Assembly (NCBI RefSeq): GCF_032884065.1
Contig: NC_088868.1
Coordinates: forward strand, 37,936,867-38,000,866
Length of the DNA: 64,000 nt
Origin: Artemia franciscana
Lineage: Eukaryota > Arthropoda > Branchiopoda > Anostraca > Artemiidae
Reading direction: 5' to 3'
Both the position numbers and the translations under genes were made by a program. This document shows positions 44,130-55,463 of the stretch, one piece after another (the first letter of the stretch is position 1; each line of letters opens with the position of its first letter). A model generated the notes under the pieces. It was not told where the DNA came from, did no database searches, and saw only the letters and a program-made list of their open reading frames with translations.

Positions 44130-47100
44130 CCTTCCCTGGAAGTTATGACCTGGATTCATTCCTGAAAGTTGCATTCCCCTTATTCAACTAATTTCCAGGA
44201 TAGCAAGAAGCCCCCTTGTCTAGACCTGTTTTATGTATCTGTTTTTTTTCTTTCGATTTATTCGATGAAAATACCAGAAAAGGGTCTTTTTCAAAGCCTA
44301 GGGACAATCATCCCCTTTTCCGCTGGACTTAGTTGGTTCATTTCCACTAAATTCACTGCTAAGCATACTGAATTACACTCTCGACTTCAAAGGCCTAATT
44401 CCTGAAAGATCTGACTTTTCTAGCCTAGCATCAGTTTATCACTGGCTCGAAAGGAATTACCCCCTATCTTCCTCCTAGTGTATATATCTGGTACCGCATA
44501 CTTCTGCCATGCCTCTTTGTGCCGACGCATCACGCATGTTACCTGGTAGGCTATGTATGTTTTTGAAAGTGGCAGACCCATCAATTTTTGGGAAGAATTT
44601 ATATGACAAGTTAAAGGGTACAAGCTAAGCTTTTCGGTTATAAACTCTTTTCATCTTAATCATTTTAATAGCTTCTAAGATAAAAATAGATTTTTATATA
44701 TGGTTTGAAATATTATTCATTATTTGGCCAAGGGGTCATCCCCTCTCCGCCACCTAGGGCAAATTTTGAATTGCAATTTTTTCATGCGTCTTCGTGTCCA
44801 GTATGACATACATCAGTGATGTATGCCATCTGATGAACACGATTTTTAAAGCGAGAGAAATTTAATTTGCAGAATTATGGTGTACAGGCGGAAATATTAC
44901 ATTGTTAACTATTTGCGTTGCAATCATTTTAATAAACTTTTAGCAGGTACAAGTGATTTCTAATCATTTATGTAGCTTTGTTTAAATCCCCATTATTTTT
45001 GGCAAGGGGTCTTCCCAACGGCCTGATGTTTAGCCCAAACCGTCACGTCCGCTAAGCCTCTCCGGACAAAGCTTTTAGGTTGTTTCTTAATTATTTTAAT
45101 AGCTTTTCCAGGATACGACCCCTGTTAAAAAAAATGCCCTCCTACATGAATCTCTCTACAAATAAGTGCTGATCCACATCGGTGATCAGACCTATTTTGG
45201 GTCACTGATTTTCAATATTAAATCCATCACCTAATAGGGAATTGAAAAAATACCCCAAATTCAAACCAAATTCGTCCTAAACTTTATCCATGTTTTTACA
45301 GACAACTTCCAACAGCGTCAATATATAACTTGCGAGGTACATTTTCCTATATTCCTCCCCATTTTTACACCCTTGCTTAGCCTAAACTTTCTTAGCAAAC
45401 TCATAATTGGCAGTGGTGCATTGACAATCGGGAAGTGACTCGAAGAACGCTTCGATGAGCAGTGATTTCTCCTCATGTTGCCTCAAGACGGAGTTGTAGT
45501 ACTAATACAGGTATATGCCCTTACAAGTTAATGAATTATACATTTCATCACCTGGAAAGTGCTGTTTTAGGAGGAGTGAACTATTCAAGTAATCACTTTG
45601 TTGTACTTGAATAGATTGGGTTAATGATTTGGGGAAGAAACTGTAAGAGTCTAAGAATAGATTCTATTTATTATGTGTTTCCATTTTCAATCATTTTCCA
45701 TTTTAGTTCTAAGAGCAGAAACTTCTCAGACGATTTGGGTATTATTTTATAAGAAAAAGACCCATCTACCCATGCGCCATCTAAAACTTCACTTTTCTAT
45801 AAACGTGCCAACGCTGGTAATATGGATTTCAAGTCATAGTTGGAATTGTGCATGTAAACCAGTAGAAAGTATTGGAGCCTAATATTTACATTACGCGATT
45901 GGTGCGCCACCCTGGAAAGTTACTCCCCCCGATAAAATAGGAGTATTTAAATGAACGTGATCGCTGAGTTTCCTATCCCTAATACCCACAGCAAATTTCT
46001 GCTTAAAAACCCATCACATATCTTTATTTTTAATGGCCTACTAGTGTTCTGGTGATAGAGTCATTGGATAATTTATGGTGCGTAGCCATGAGATTGACTT
46101 AGTAGCTGCTTTAATTAGTGCAACCAAAGCTGCTTCTACACAATCTTCCCTATCCAATACCTTAATTACCTATACCATTTGCATGGTATTACTCGAGTTT
46201 CTTTGCCTGTTGGCAAAGGAGATTGCAATGGCTTTGTGTTCTTAAACACGATTCGGGTTTGAATGATCGTCCCTGAGTCTGGCCACGATGTCTAGTGTCA
46301 CCTTATCGCTCTGCAAGTGATGCTTTAGCTTTAATAAACTGCGAAACCTTGAAAGACACATTGGAAAATAGTAGCAAGTACCCCCTTTTTTCCCTTTACC
46401 CTCACTTAGAGCCTGACTAATATTTGTGATTGGAAAAAATTTCCAATTGCATCAGGGTCATTGACAAGCCTATAGAAAAGCCATAATAAGTGTTTCACTG
46501 ATTCAATGGAGAGAGCCCTTACTGAATATGTTACTCCCTTTTATCTTTAAGTTTCCCCTCTTCACACTCTGTATCGTACTATAACACTGATACCCCAATT
46601 TTTCAATATTCGTTTGCACTCTAAAAAATGTATATCCCCTTAAGTGTTACAAAATGTTACAAAAGAGAAGTGATGTACCCGATTGAAGCCCTATAGTTCT
46701 GTTTTATATTTTATACCTCTCTTCCTCTCTCTCCTTTTAAAACAAATCATTTTATAAACTTTCTTACAATTAGATAAAATTTTCAATAAACAAAATTATT
46801 GACCCGCTCACATTTTCATTATGATTCTATACTCTATTAAAAATATTTCACACCCAATCCGATAGAAACATCCTTGAAATTATGTAATTCTGGGTGAAGT
46901 ATCCCTATTTTCGTTTGCAGCTAATGCGAATACATTAATCGTCTTTCCACGTACAATAAGATTTAGTGCGATGGTTGCTTTTATTTTTGGCTCGCCCTCC
47001 CGCCTCCTGAATGTGTTTTTCAAGGGGTGTTCGAATCTTGCTGATATAGAAGTGCGATATTTCTACGGAATCCTTATGAATACTACCACTTGTAAGGAAG

Positions 47101-49600
47101 CTGATAGGGTCTTTGAACTCACCTCTAAAAATATAAATGTTGCCCTAAACGCTATCGGCTAAATAAAATTTAGGTAAAACTGGGGGTGAGGCGGCAACAC
47201 TTTGCTCTTGTTCTCCCATATCAATGTGAGGGGCAAGTGCCTGTTCTTCCTTAACCCTCTCGACCTTGCTTGCTGCCACCTACACTAATGTCTAAAAAGT
47301 CACTGTCGATGCAGAAATCCATCGTTATACAATCTAAATCAAAATTGGGGGGGGGGAGGTAGACTAATAGGGCTCACTCCAAAACTATAATTCTCTCCCG
47401 TTCACTATTTCCTGGGGGAGTATATGCACTGTCGTGGGATTCGGATGGAAATGTCGGTTTGTGAGCGAAGAAAATAATAAGAGCTTATTAGCTCATTAAA
47501 ACACTTCACTATGAGAAAGAATTTATATTATAATTAAGAGTAAGCGCTCAGAGCTAGAATGATCTTACTAGCATGTAAAGAACTTATTTTCCCCAAATGG
47601 ACCATTCGGACGTATTGAGACCGTACTACCCATTAGAAATTTAATGACCATACATAGGCCTCCAAACAGGCCCTTCAAAATTATTGAGACCACGCTACCA
47701 GTTATAAATTTAATAGCTATACATTGAACCTTCGGGTCCATTGCTTACTGCACTACCAAGTATAAACTTTAATATTGGAAACTACCATATTATAGTTTCA
47801 GGTATTATAGGCGAGTCTTAAAATTTACTTAGGGAGTGTTGGTGTCCATTGCAGCTTCAGGATAGAAATCGATGAGTAGTTGGTCAGTCCATACATGATC
47901 ATCATTGTCGGCCCGGAAAAAGAATAAAAGAATAAATTTCCCTTTGAAGTATTTATGATTTTAAGCTGTGAGAAAAATAAATCCAAGGACTTTCAAATCT
48001 CCTGCAGAACTAATGGACCAGTGAGCTTATTTTCAAAACAATACTAATAGCTAAAAACATGGCGAAAAGTCTATTTCCTTTAGGACTAGGGGACCCAATA
48101 GCACCATTGAACAATGGGAGTTTCTGTAAACCTTAAGCTAGTCTTGGATTCTCAATAATCTAATAGTCTGACAATATTATCTCGCATAAAAATTTAGTTT
48201 TCCCATTAAATCATGGTAAAAAGTTACATTTCCCTAAGGTGATTCCTCAAAGTGTGATAATTGATATTTTACCTCATTCTTGAGCTTGGGATTAATACAC
48301 CCCAATTTCCTTCGAAGAGGCAATAGTAAAACACCAGGTTTTCAAAGTAAGATCTTAAAAACACCTTTTCAAAAAACCACTAATAGCTAAAACTAAGGTG
48401 AAAAGGTTGCCATAGTAAACTAAAAGGACTAAACTTTAAGTTTTTTAGTGGAAATAAATAAGGTTTGTGAAAGAACATTAAATAATTTACACTTACATTA
48501 AAATCAAAATCTTGCATGGAATTCATCTCATACTGGAAGGCTGAAGGGCCGTATTCTTACCTTGTATGGGAAGCACAAGTCTTAAAGGTCCTATAATTTA
48601 CTGCCAGGGCCTTGTTGGGCGCATAAGATCTCGAATCTTCACTTTGCTTGGAAGGGGACTGTCTCAAGACTTTGCAGTGCGATTGTTGTTGCAGCTCCTG
48701 CCCTTGCTTTTTTTGTTGGTGGGGGGGATATTGGTAAAATTTTCTATAAATAAATTAAGTTTATATTTTCAATGTTGTGAAAAATACATCTTTTGGAAAT
48801 TCGTTTTTATAAGAAGATTCTTACACTGTTAAAATACATATTTTTTTTCATAGAAACTCATGTGCATTTAGGAAGCGTAGATTTTAGTTTTCAGAAACAA
48901 GTTCATCGCTCCCCTACCCACCTTAACAGGACCAAAAAATAAATACACTGATTTGAAAATTCAATGTCTAACCCTTTGCTTTTTGAGGAATTTAAACTTT
49001 CTTAACCTTAATAAGGGAACAGAAAGTTTTTAATTAGCGAACACCATAGATCACAAATATTTTAATTTTCTTTGTAGTATACTAAAGAAAATATTCCTTA
49101 CACATGCATCGTTCATTGTTTTCTAGTAGCGCTCATGCTCATGGCCTTAAGAATATCATTAAAACTCTTGTAATAAAATTGTTTGTTCTTTCCAAATAAC
49201 TTGAACCTAATTTCAACCACGTCCCCACTTAAATTTAAGATGAATAGACATTTGTTTTTTGACCTTTGAGGGTAAAACTTTTCCAAAGAAAAAGTAAAGA
49301 ATTCAATCTACCAAAGTATTTTTTATTCCTATATTAAATTTTTGCTTTTATTCTTCCTACAAGGTTTTATACAACGTTGATATCTAAACCCCTGTTTATC
49401 ATTGTCAGAAACCCTCCCCCCTCTTCAGTTTAAATTGTCTTGCAACTAGTTTTTCAAAAAGCTTTAAAAATTTGCCATTATTCAGAGAAATATAGTATTT
49501 ATTTAAATGGTGATAAAATAGGTTTGGTTCGTGTCTCAAAATAGCTTCTCAGGTCAATATATAAGCTTTAAAAATTTTTTGTGCTAAAAAATATGGATAA
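44130..49600. other. No gene seen; weak old repeats
   Basis: Short open frames only. AATCATTTTAATAGCTT-like segments at about 44659, 44926 and 45092 with GGCAAGGGGTC(A/T)TCCC suggest old ~260-bp repeats. Segments around TTGAGACC(G/A)...CTACC recur at about 47615 and 47688. A G run lies at about 47347-47357. A 63-codon open frame at 46971-47162 has no recognised match. Confidence 0.35.
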
Positions 49601-49604
49601 TGTT

Positions 49605-50512
49605 TAACCGTAACACCCCAGTTTGTGATTCACATGTAATATCAGAACATCCAAATTTGCCGGCTGGTAAGTACCCTTACATGCAATTATCAGAAGAGCA
49701 GCTGTCCAGTAGAACAACACCCCGACACCCCAATTTGCGATTCATATGTAATATCAGGACATCCAAATTTGCCGGCTGGTATTTACCCTTTCATGCACTT
49801 ATCAGAACAGCAGCTGTCCAGTAGAACAACACCCCAACACCCCACTTTGTGATTCACATGTAATATCAAAACATACAAATTTGCCAGTTGGTATTTACCC
49901 TTTCATACACTTATCAGAACAGCAGCTGTCCAGTAGAACAACACCTCAACACCCCACTTTTTGATTCACATGTAATATGAGAAAATCCAAATTTGCTGGC
50001 TGGTAAGTGCCCTTTCATGCAATCATCAGAAGAGCAGCTGTCTAGTAGAACAAAACCCAGACACCCCGATTTGCGATTCACATGCAATATCAGAACATCC
50101 AAATTTGCCGGCTGGTAAGTGTCCTTTCATGCAATTATCAGAAGAGCAGCTGTCCAGTAGTATAAAACCCAGACACCCCAATTTGCGATTCACATGCAAT
50201 ATCAGAACATCCAAATTTGCCGGCTGCTAAGTACCCTTTCATGCAATTATCAGAAGAGCAGCTGTCCAGTAGAACAAAACCCAGATACCCCAATTTGCGA
50301 TTCACATGCAATATCAGAACATCCGAATTTGCCGGCTGGTAAGTACCCGTTCATGCAATTATCAGAACAGCAGCTGTCTGGTAGAAAAACACCCTAACAC
50401 CCAAATTCGGGATTCACATGTAATTTCAAAACATCCAAATTTGCCAGCTGGTAAGTACCCTCTTATGCAATTATCAGAACAGCAGCTGTCTAGTAGAAAA
50501 TTTGGGTTTACA
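49605..50512. repeat. 112-bp tandem satellite, eight units
   Basis: CCAAATTTGC or its variants occur at 49651, 49763, 49875, 49987, 50099, 50211, 50323 and 50435, exactly 112 bp apart. Each unit contains GATTCACATGTAATATCA, CCGGCTGGTAAGTACCC and AGCAGCTGTCCAGTAGAA. There are no indels between units over 0.8 kb, but many substitutions. Confidence 0.97.
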
Positions 50513-51229
50513 CCATAAAGGATTTAACACACCTTATGCCTTTTTCACCAATCTGCTTGAAAGTGGTTTTAATAAATTTGCGAGAAAATACGATTATACT
50601 ATCAGCAATAAATCTTTTTTAGGGGGGGGGATAGCTGTTAAATCAATTTAAAGAGTTATAGTTGGTTAAACTTAGAGGGGGAAAAGAAAGAGAGGATTAC
50701 CAGCATAATAGCAACTGTTCGATAGAAAATAGGTAATTTAGAGCTTCTACGGTCTAACACACCTTACGCTTTTTTTTAACCAATGTGCTTGAAAGTGGTT
50801 TTAATGAATTTTAGCAAGAAAACAAGAGTATTTTATCAGTCGTAAAATTTTTTTACGAGCAGCTGGGTTTTAGATGTTTATCAAATATAGAGAATTATAA
50901 TAGCTCAGACTTGGTGGGGGGAGGCTATAAAAAAGAGGCTATAAAAATCCAATTTTCGTAAAATTGGATTTATATTCGATATATCGGGAAGGACCATGTC
51001 CTTACTTGGGTGAGAGGGGCCCCCCTGATGGGTTTCGAAAGAAACCCCGAAGAAAAGAAGCCTCGTAGGTTTTCAAAAAGAAACTTTGACTCAGCAATCT
51101 TAGAAATCCTGAAGTAAACAAGCTCCTGAATGTTTTTAAAAGGAAATCCTGGGACCGAGAAGGTCCCTGAAGGTTCCTCCCTGCACCTTAGGTTTTCTAA
51201 ACATAACAACCACGGTAATCTTAAAAAAT

Positions 51230-51480
51230 GTTTTCCCAAGCCCTCGTAGGTTTTTAGACATAACACCCAAGGAAATCCTGGGGTAAAAAAGCCCAGAAGG
51301 TTTTTAAAGGAAATCCTGGAGTAAAAAAAACTGAGGGTTTTTCAAAGGAAATCTTGGGGGTAAAGGAGGCCTGACCCTCGTAAGCTTTAAAACATAACAC
51401 CCAAGGAAATCTTGATTTAGCGTAGGTTTTTTTCTTAAGAAACTATTGGTAAAATCCAAAGAAATCTTTATTTAGTGGGC
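51230..51480. repeat. Degenerate short tandem repeats around GGAAATCCTGG
   Basis: GGAAATCCTGGGGTAAAA, GGAAATCCTGGAGTAAAA and GGAAATCTTGGGGGTAAA follow at about 39-bp spacing, and AACATAACACCCAAGGAAAT occurs twice. Similar words extend leftwards to about 51030. Confidence 0.65.
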
Positions 51481-51599
51481 TTCCTGAAGGGTTTTCCTAC
51501 ACTCTTGGGTTTTTTTTCAAGCAAAACAACGTAGGGGATACTGAAGCCAAGTTACGCATGATTGGGTCACCGTTAGCTCTAATCACGCAACAAACAAAA

Positions 51600-51745
51600 G
51601 TACACATTCCCTATGACTGGCGCCGGCCGGCTATCATCGGGATGACGGGATAGGGCACCGCTTATATAGACAGGAGTACTGACCGCTTCTACTCCGGGGT
51701 ACTGGCCGCTTAAGTAGATTGACCCGTCACTACTTCCAAGTCGTG
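51600..51745. other. GC-rich island with a TATA-like motif
   Basis: It includes the palindrome GCCGGCCGGC (about 51623) and TTATATAGA (about 51662), followed by GTACTGACCGCTT and GTACTGGCCGCTT. Possible promoter or mobile-element end; no open frame starts downstream on either strand that I recognise. Confidence 0.35.
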
Positions 51746-52998
51746 ACATTTGTCAATCATATAAGATTTTACCTCCTGTCCTAATCATGTTTTATTTACA
51801 GTTTTCTTCTGTTTCATTTTATTTTGATCTAATTCTTAAAAAAAAATTTGGTTTATAGTTCTTTCTCGCTTGTCACAGTTTTATTTTTAATTCCTCCCCC
51901 CCAGTATTCTAATTTCACTATTTTTCCTAACATTAGATAAGCCTAATTGGGGCCCATTCGCGAAATTTCCCTACTTTTAAAAAATTGTCACTAGCTCTGT
52001 ATTATCGATATTTTTGTTACTTTTTTATATTTATTATAGGGGTGGAACGAGCGTATTGAAGACACATTTCACATTTTTAATCTAATGTTGATATAGGCGA
52101 TGCTAATATATAATTTAAACGAAGTATATACCAGCGAATTAATTCCTAAAGGACCCCTGATTGTTCCCATCAGGCACTCAGAATTGCTTTTGGGAGGGAG
52201 ATAACATAACCGGGAATAAGGGAATTATGAAAAAAATATAGCGAGACAGTGCATTGTTATCAAACACAAAGGGTTGCAAGATTTAAAGTCAGATGCCTCT
52301 TCATATGAGTCTAACTTCTTCCTACTATGATCAAATCCATACTATGATCAATCCTATGATACATCCATAATATTTCATTATTATTTTAACTGGTATAAGA
52401 TTCTTCTGGGAACATTTCTGTATTTTTTTTTGTTATTATTTTTAAATTTAAATTTAAATTTAGCAAAATTTGAATTCTTCCCTAGCGTAGTGATTTATAT
52501 CTGTAATAGTTTATATTTTTGTTTAGAAATAAAATACAGTTTTTATTAATAAAAGTAAATAAAAGTTAAGTTCATTATTATGTATTTTGCAGTTTGTTTT
52601 TACTTCCCTTGTGAATCTTTTCTCTCAGGAATTTTTTAAGCACTTGACTAATTGTGTTTGCCAAATTAAATTTACTCCTTCTTTGAAGTCGTAAAACCAG
52701 TAGTTTTATGAGAGTCGGACATTTGCTTTAAAATAACAGTAACCTGTATGCTGTTTCCATGCTCTTATTGTTTACGATTCCGGAAGATAGAAGTGTTCAA
52801 CATTTCCCTATTCTCTAAATACAACGCAAACAACTGTAATATTTCACTCTTAAGTTGAAATAGGGGTATAATTTGATTCAGTATTGATAAAGCCAGAGGA
52901 GTGAAAAGGTGTAAAAATGGTGAGTACGAATATGTGAATTTGTTCTTTTGAAAAATAGTGTATTATTTTTTTCTATAGGCTGCTTACAAGGGGTAAAT

Positions 52999-53014
52999 GG
53001 GGGGGGGGGGGGGG
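52999..53014. repeat. Poly-G run
   Basis: Sixteen consecutive G bases. The length of such runs is often unreliable in assemblies. Confidence 0.9.
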
Positions 53015-53142
53015 TAAAAAGGCACAGAATCTTTCACTAGACCTTTTATGGTAGCGACCAAAAAGCTACCAGTTATATACTCCCGTTGAATATATTCTTT
53101 TACGTAACCACGTTTTGATTTTATTTTTTTCTTGCCTATGCA

Positions 53143-53321
53143 TAGGGCATCCAGGGGAGAGGATTGCCGAGTTTAAACCCTTCCCTCACAAAAACTGTCT
53201 GACTCGTAAAAACGTAACAAAAGGCATATAAAGAAGTTTTTGATGCATTTTTCAAGATTTTTCTTTACTCCCCCACCAAAAAATACCCTACCCCCCAAAA
53301 AAACTCCCCGATACGCCCCTG
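53143..53321. mobile_element. hAT-like MITE, same family as at 14548
   Basis: It starts TAGGGCATCCAGGGG and ends GATACGCCCCTG; the flanks CCTATGCA and TCTATGCA form an 8-bp target duplication with one mismatch. Internal words (GTTTAAACCC, ACTCGTAAAAACGTAA, ATGCATTTTTCAAG) follow the order in the 14548-14694 copy. Confidence 0.65.
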
Positions 53322-53329
53322 TCTATGCA

Positions 53330-54382
53330 ATAGAGTTGACTTAATAACGAGTAACATGACACAAATGCAATATTATTGATCCTAACATATTAAACTTTGT
53401 TATTTATTTTGTTTCATCCTAGTCAAATCGAGTGAGTAATAATATAAAATATGACGACAAATCACTCGATCATAAAGTCTGAGATGAAGTGGTCTTTCAG
53501 TGAATAATTTACCATTAAAAAGCACTGAATGTTTTGAATAGTCAATTCTCATTTTGCCAAAACATGGATACACTTTAGTGATTGTAAAATTGGTCTCTTT
53601 GGGATCTCATTTTATGGAGGCCAATTCCCCAAACGAAAAAAATATTTTTGTACATTTTCCTTGGTCATGGTCTTAAGTTTCAAGTTTCAGTTTTAAGTTT
53701 CAGCCTGTTCAGCAATTTTTTTGCCATTTTTGGTCTTTTGTTGGGCCACATTATTTCGATCCTTTAAGCCCAAAGAATGAATGATATGAGTTTCAAGCTG
53801 ATTGGATGAAAAGTTTTGGCTCTTTTTGGGCCGGGTTTTTATTTAGGGGAAGATTCTTCGGTGTATATTAAGGTTTTTCCGGCCAAAGAATTACAATTGT
53901 AAGTTTCAAGCTCACCATAGACAAAATGTTTTGTAGGTCCGTTTTCAGACCCCTGACAACTTCCATCGTTATTATAAAATATTTGTTTTTCTTGGCCACG
54001 GGGACAATCTTTAAAAGTTTCAAGTCAATCAAACACCACAGATGAAGCACCTTTCCCTTACCTATTTTTTATTTTCTATATATTATATAAAACCTATTTC
54101 CAAATCAAATTCATGGCCCTTGTCTCAGGAGCTGGGGTTCACCTCATCCCCAGAGTTATTTTATTTTGAATCTGTCTGCAATTTTGAACAAAAGGTCTGT
54201 TTTGACGCCTTGGTCTGGTATCATGAGGGCTAAAAACAGAGAGTGTATTGGTGGTGGATAAAAGGGCATAGGTAGGGGGCTGGTTATCTTCCAATTACTT
54301 TGAAAAGGTGTACTTTCGATTTTCAACGATTTACTCTCTTCCAAGCTTTACGACAAACCCTTCCACCCAAAATTGCCATTAA
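53330..54382. other. No gene seen
   Basis: Irregular repeats of GTTTCAAG-type words (about 53678, 53790, 53900 and 54018) suggest an old element. Nothing coding was recognised before the gap. Confidence 0.35.
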
Positions 54383-54482
54383 NNNNNNNNNNNNNNNNNN
54401 NNNNNNNNNNNNNNNNNNNNNNNNNNNNNNNNNNNNNNNNNNNNNNNNNNNNNNNNNNNNNNNNNNNNNNNNNNNNNNNNNN
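54383..54482. other. Assembly gap of exactly 100 N
   Basis: The round length suggests a gap of unknown size. The right-hand contig starts inside the 71-bp satellite. Confidence 0.99.
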
Positions 54483-54483
54483 T

Positions 54484-55036
54484 TTGTCTACATTTGATTG
54501 ACCTTAAAGCTTCTTTGAAACCTAAAATGAACGGTTTCACGACACATAGCTCAGTTGTCTACATTTGATTGACCTTAAAACTTCTTTGAAACCGAAAATG
54601 AACGGTTTCACGACACACAGCTCAGTTGTCTACATTTGATTGACCTTAAAGCTTCTTTGAAACCCAAAATGAACAGTTTCACGACACACAGCTCAGTTGT
54701 CTACATTTGATTGACCTTAAAACTTCTTTGAAACCGAAAATGAACGGTTTAACGACACACAGCTCAGTTGTCTACATTTGATTGACCTTAAAAGCTTCTT
54801 TGAAACCGAAAATGAACGGTTTCGCGACACACAGCTCAGTTGTCTACATTTGATTGACCTTAAAACTTCTTTGAAACCGAAAATGAACGGTTTCACGACA
54901 CACAGCTCAGTTGTCTACATTTGATTGACCTTAAAACTTCTTTGAAACCGAAAATGAACGGTTTCACGACACACAGCTCAGTTGTCTACATTTGACTGAC
55001 CTTAAAACTTCTTTGAAACCGAAAATGAACAGTTTT
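54484..55036. repeat. 71-bp satellite, end of array (duplicate)
   Basis: About eight units with the same diagnostic variants, in the same order, as 5467-6019. The final unit reads GAACAG where the other copy has GAGCAG. Confidence 0.97.
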
Positions 55037-55404
55037 AGACCCCCAGTGTGGTTTTCTGAGCTGCAATTAACTTTAAGCACCTAATTACATCCAACAGTCG
55101 AACTGGCTTAAGGAATTATCTTGATACATAATATAATCTTTATTTGATACTATTCATAACAGCCAAAGATAAGGACTTCACAAGAAACTACACATTCAAA
55201 GCTTAACCTTTAGAGTTTATCATCTACTCCAGAATTTTGCAGAAGACAGTTATTAACAAAGTTTCAAATATTTTAGCTTTTCCAGAAAATCATAGCAAAC
55301 TCTGATACATGGAATCAAGTAATCTAGAGCTGTCAGCACAAACGGTATTGAAGGTGAAAGAACAGATAAAACGAAGCAGTAAAAATAATCACAATAATAC
55401 AATC

Positions 55405-55463
55405 TTAAGAGGCCCAGGCTTCAAGTTCCTCCAAATCTTCATCCTTTTCTTGAATACGGGACT
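55405..55463 (-). CDS. CHMP4: Copy of CHMP4 coding exon 5
   Basis: Identical to 6388-6446, including acceptor and stop; the poly(A) signal is at 55139-55144. It lies on the 5' side of CHMP4 exon 1, so it cannot be part of the same transcript as drawn. Confidence 0.8.

Noticed and set aside
54300-54497. Open frame running across the gap
   Set aside because: It is created by the N run; the two sides belong to different contigs.
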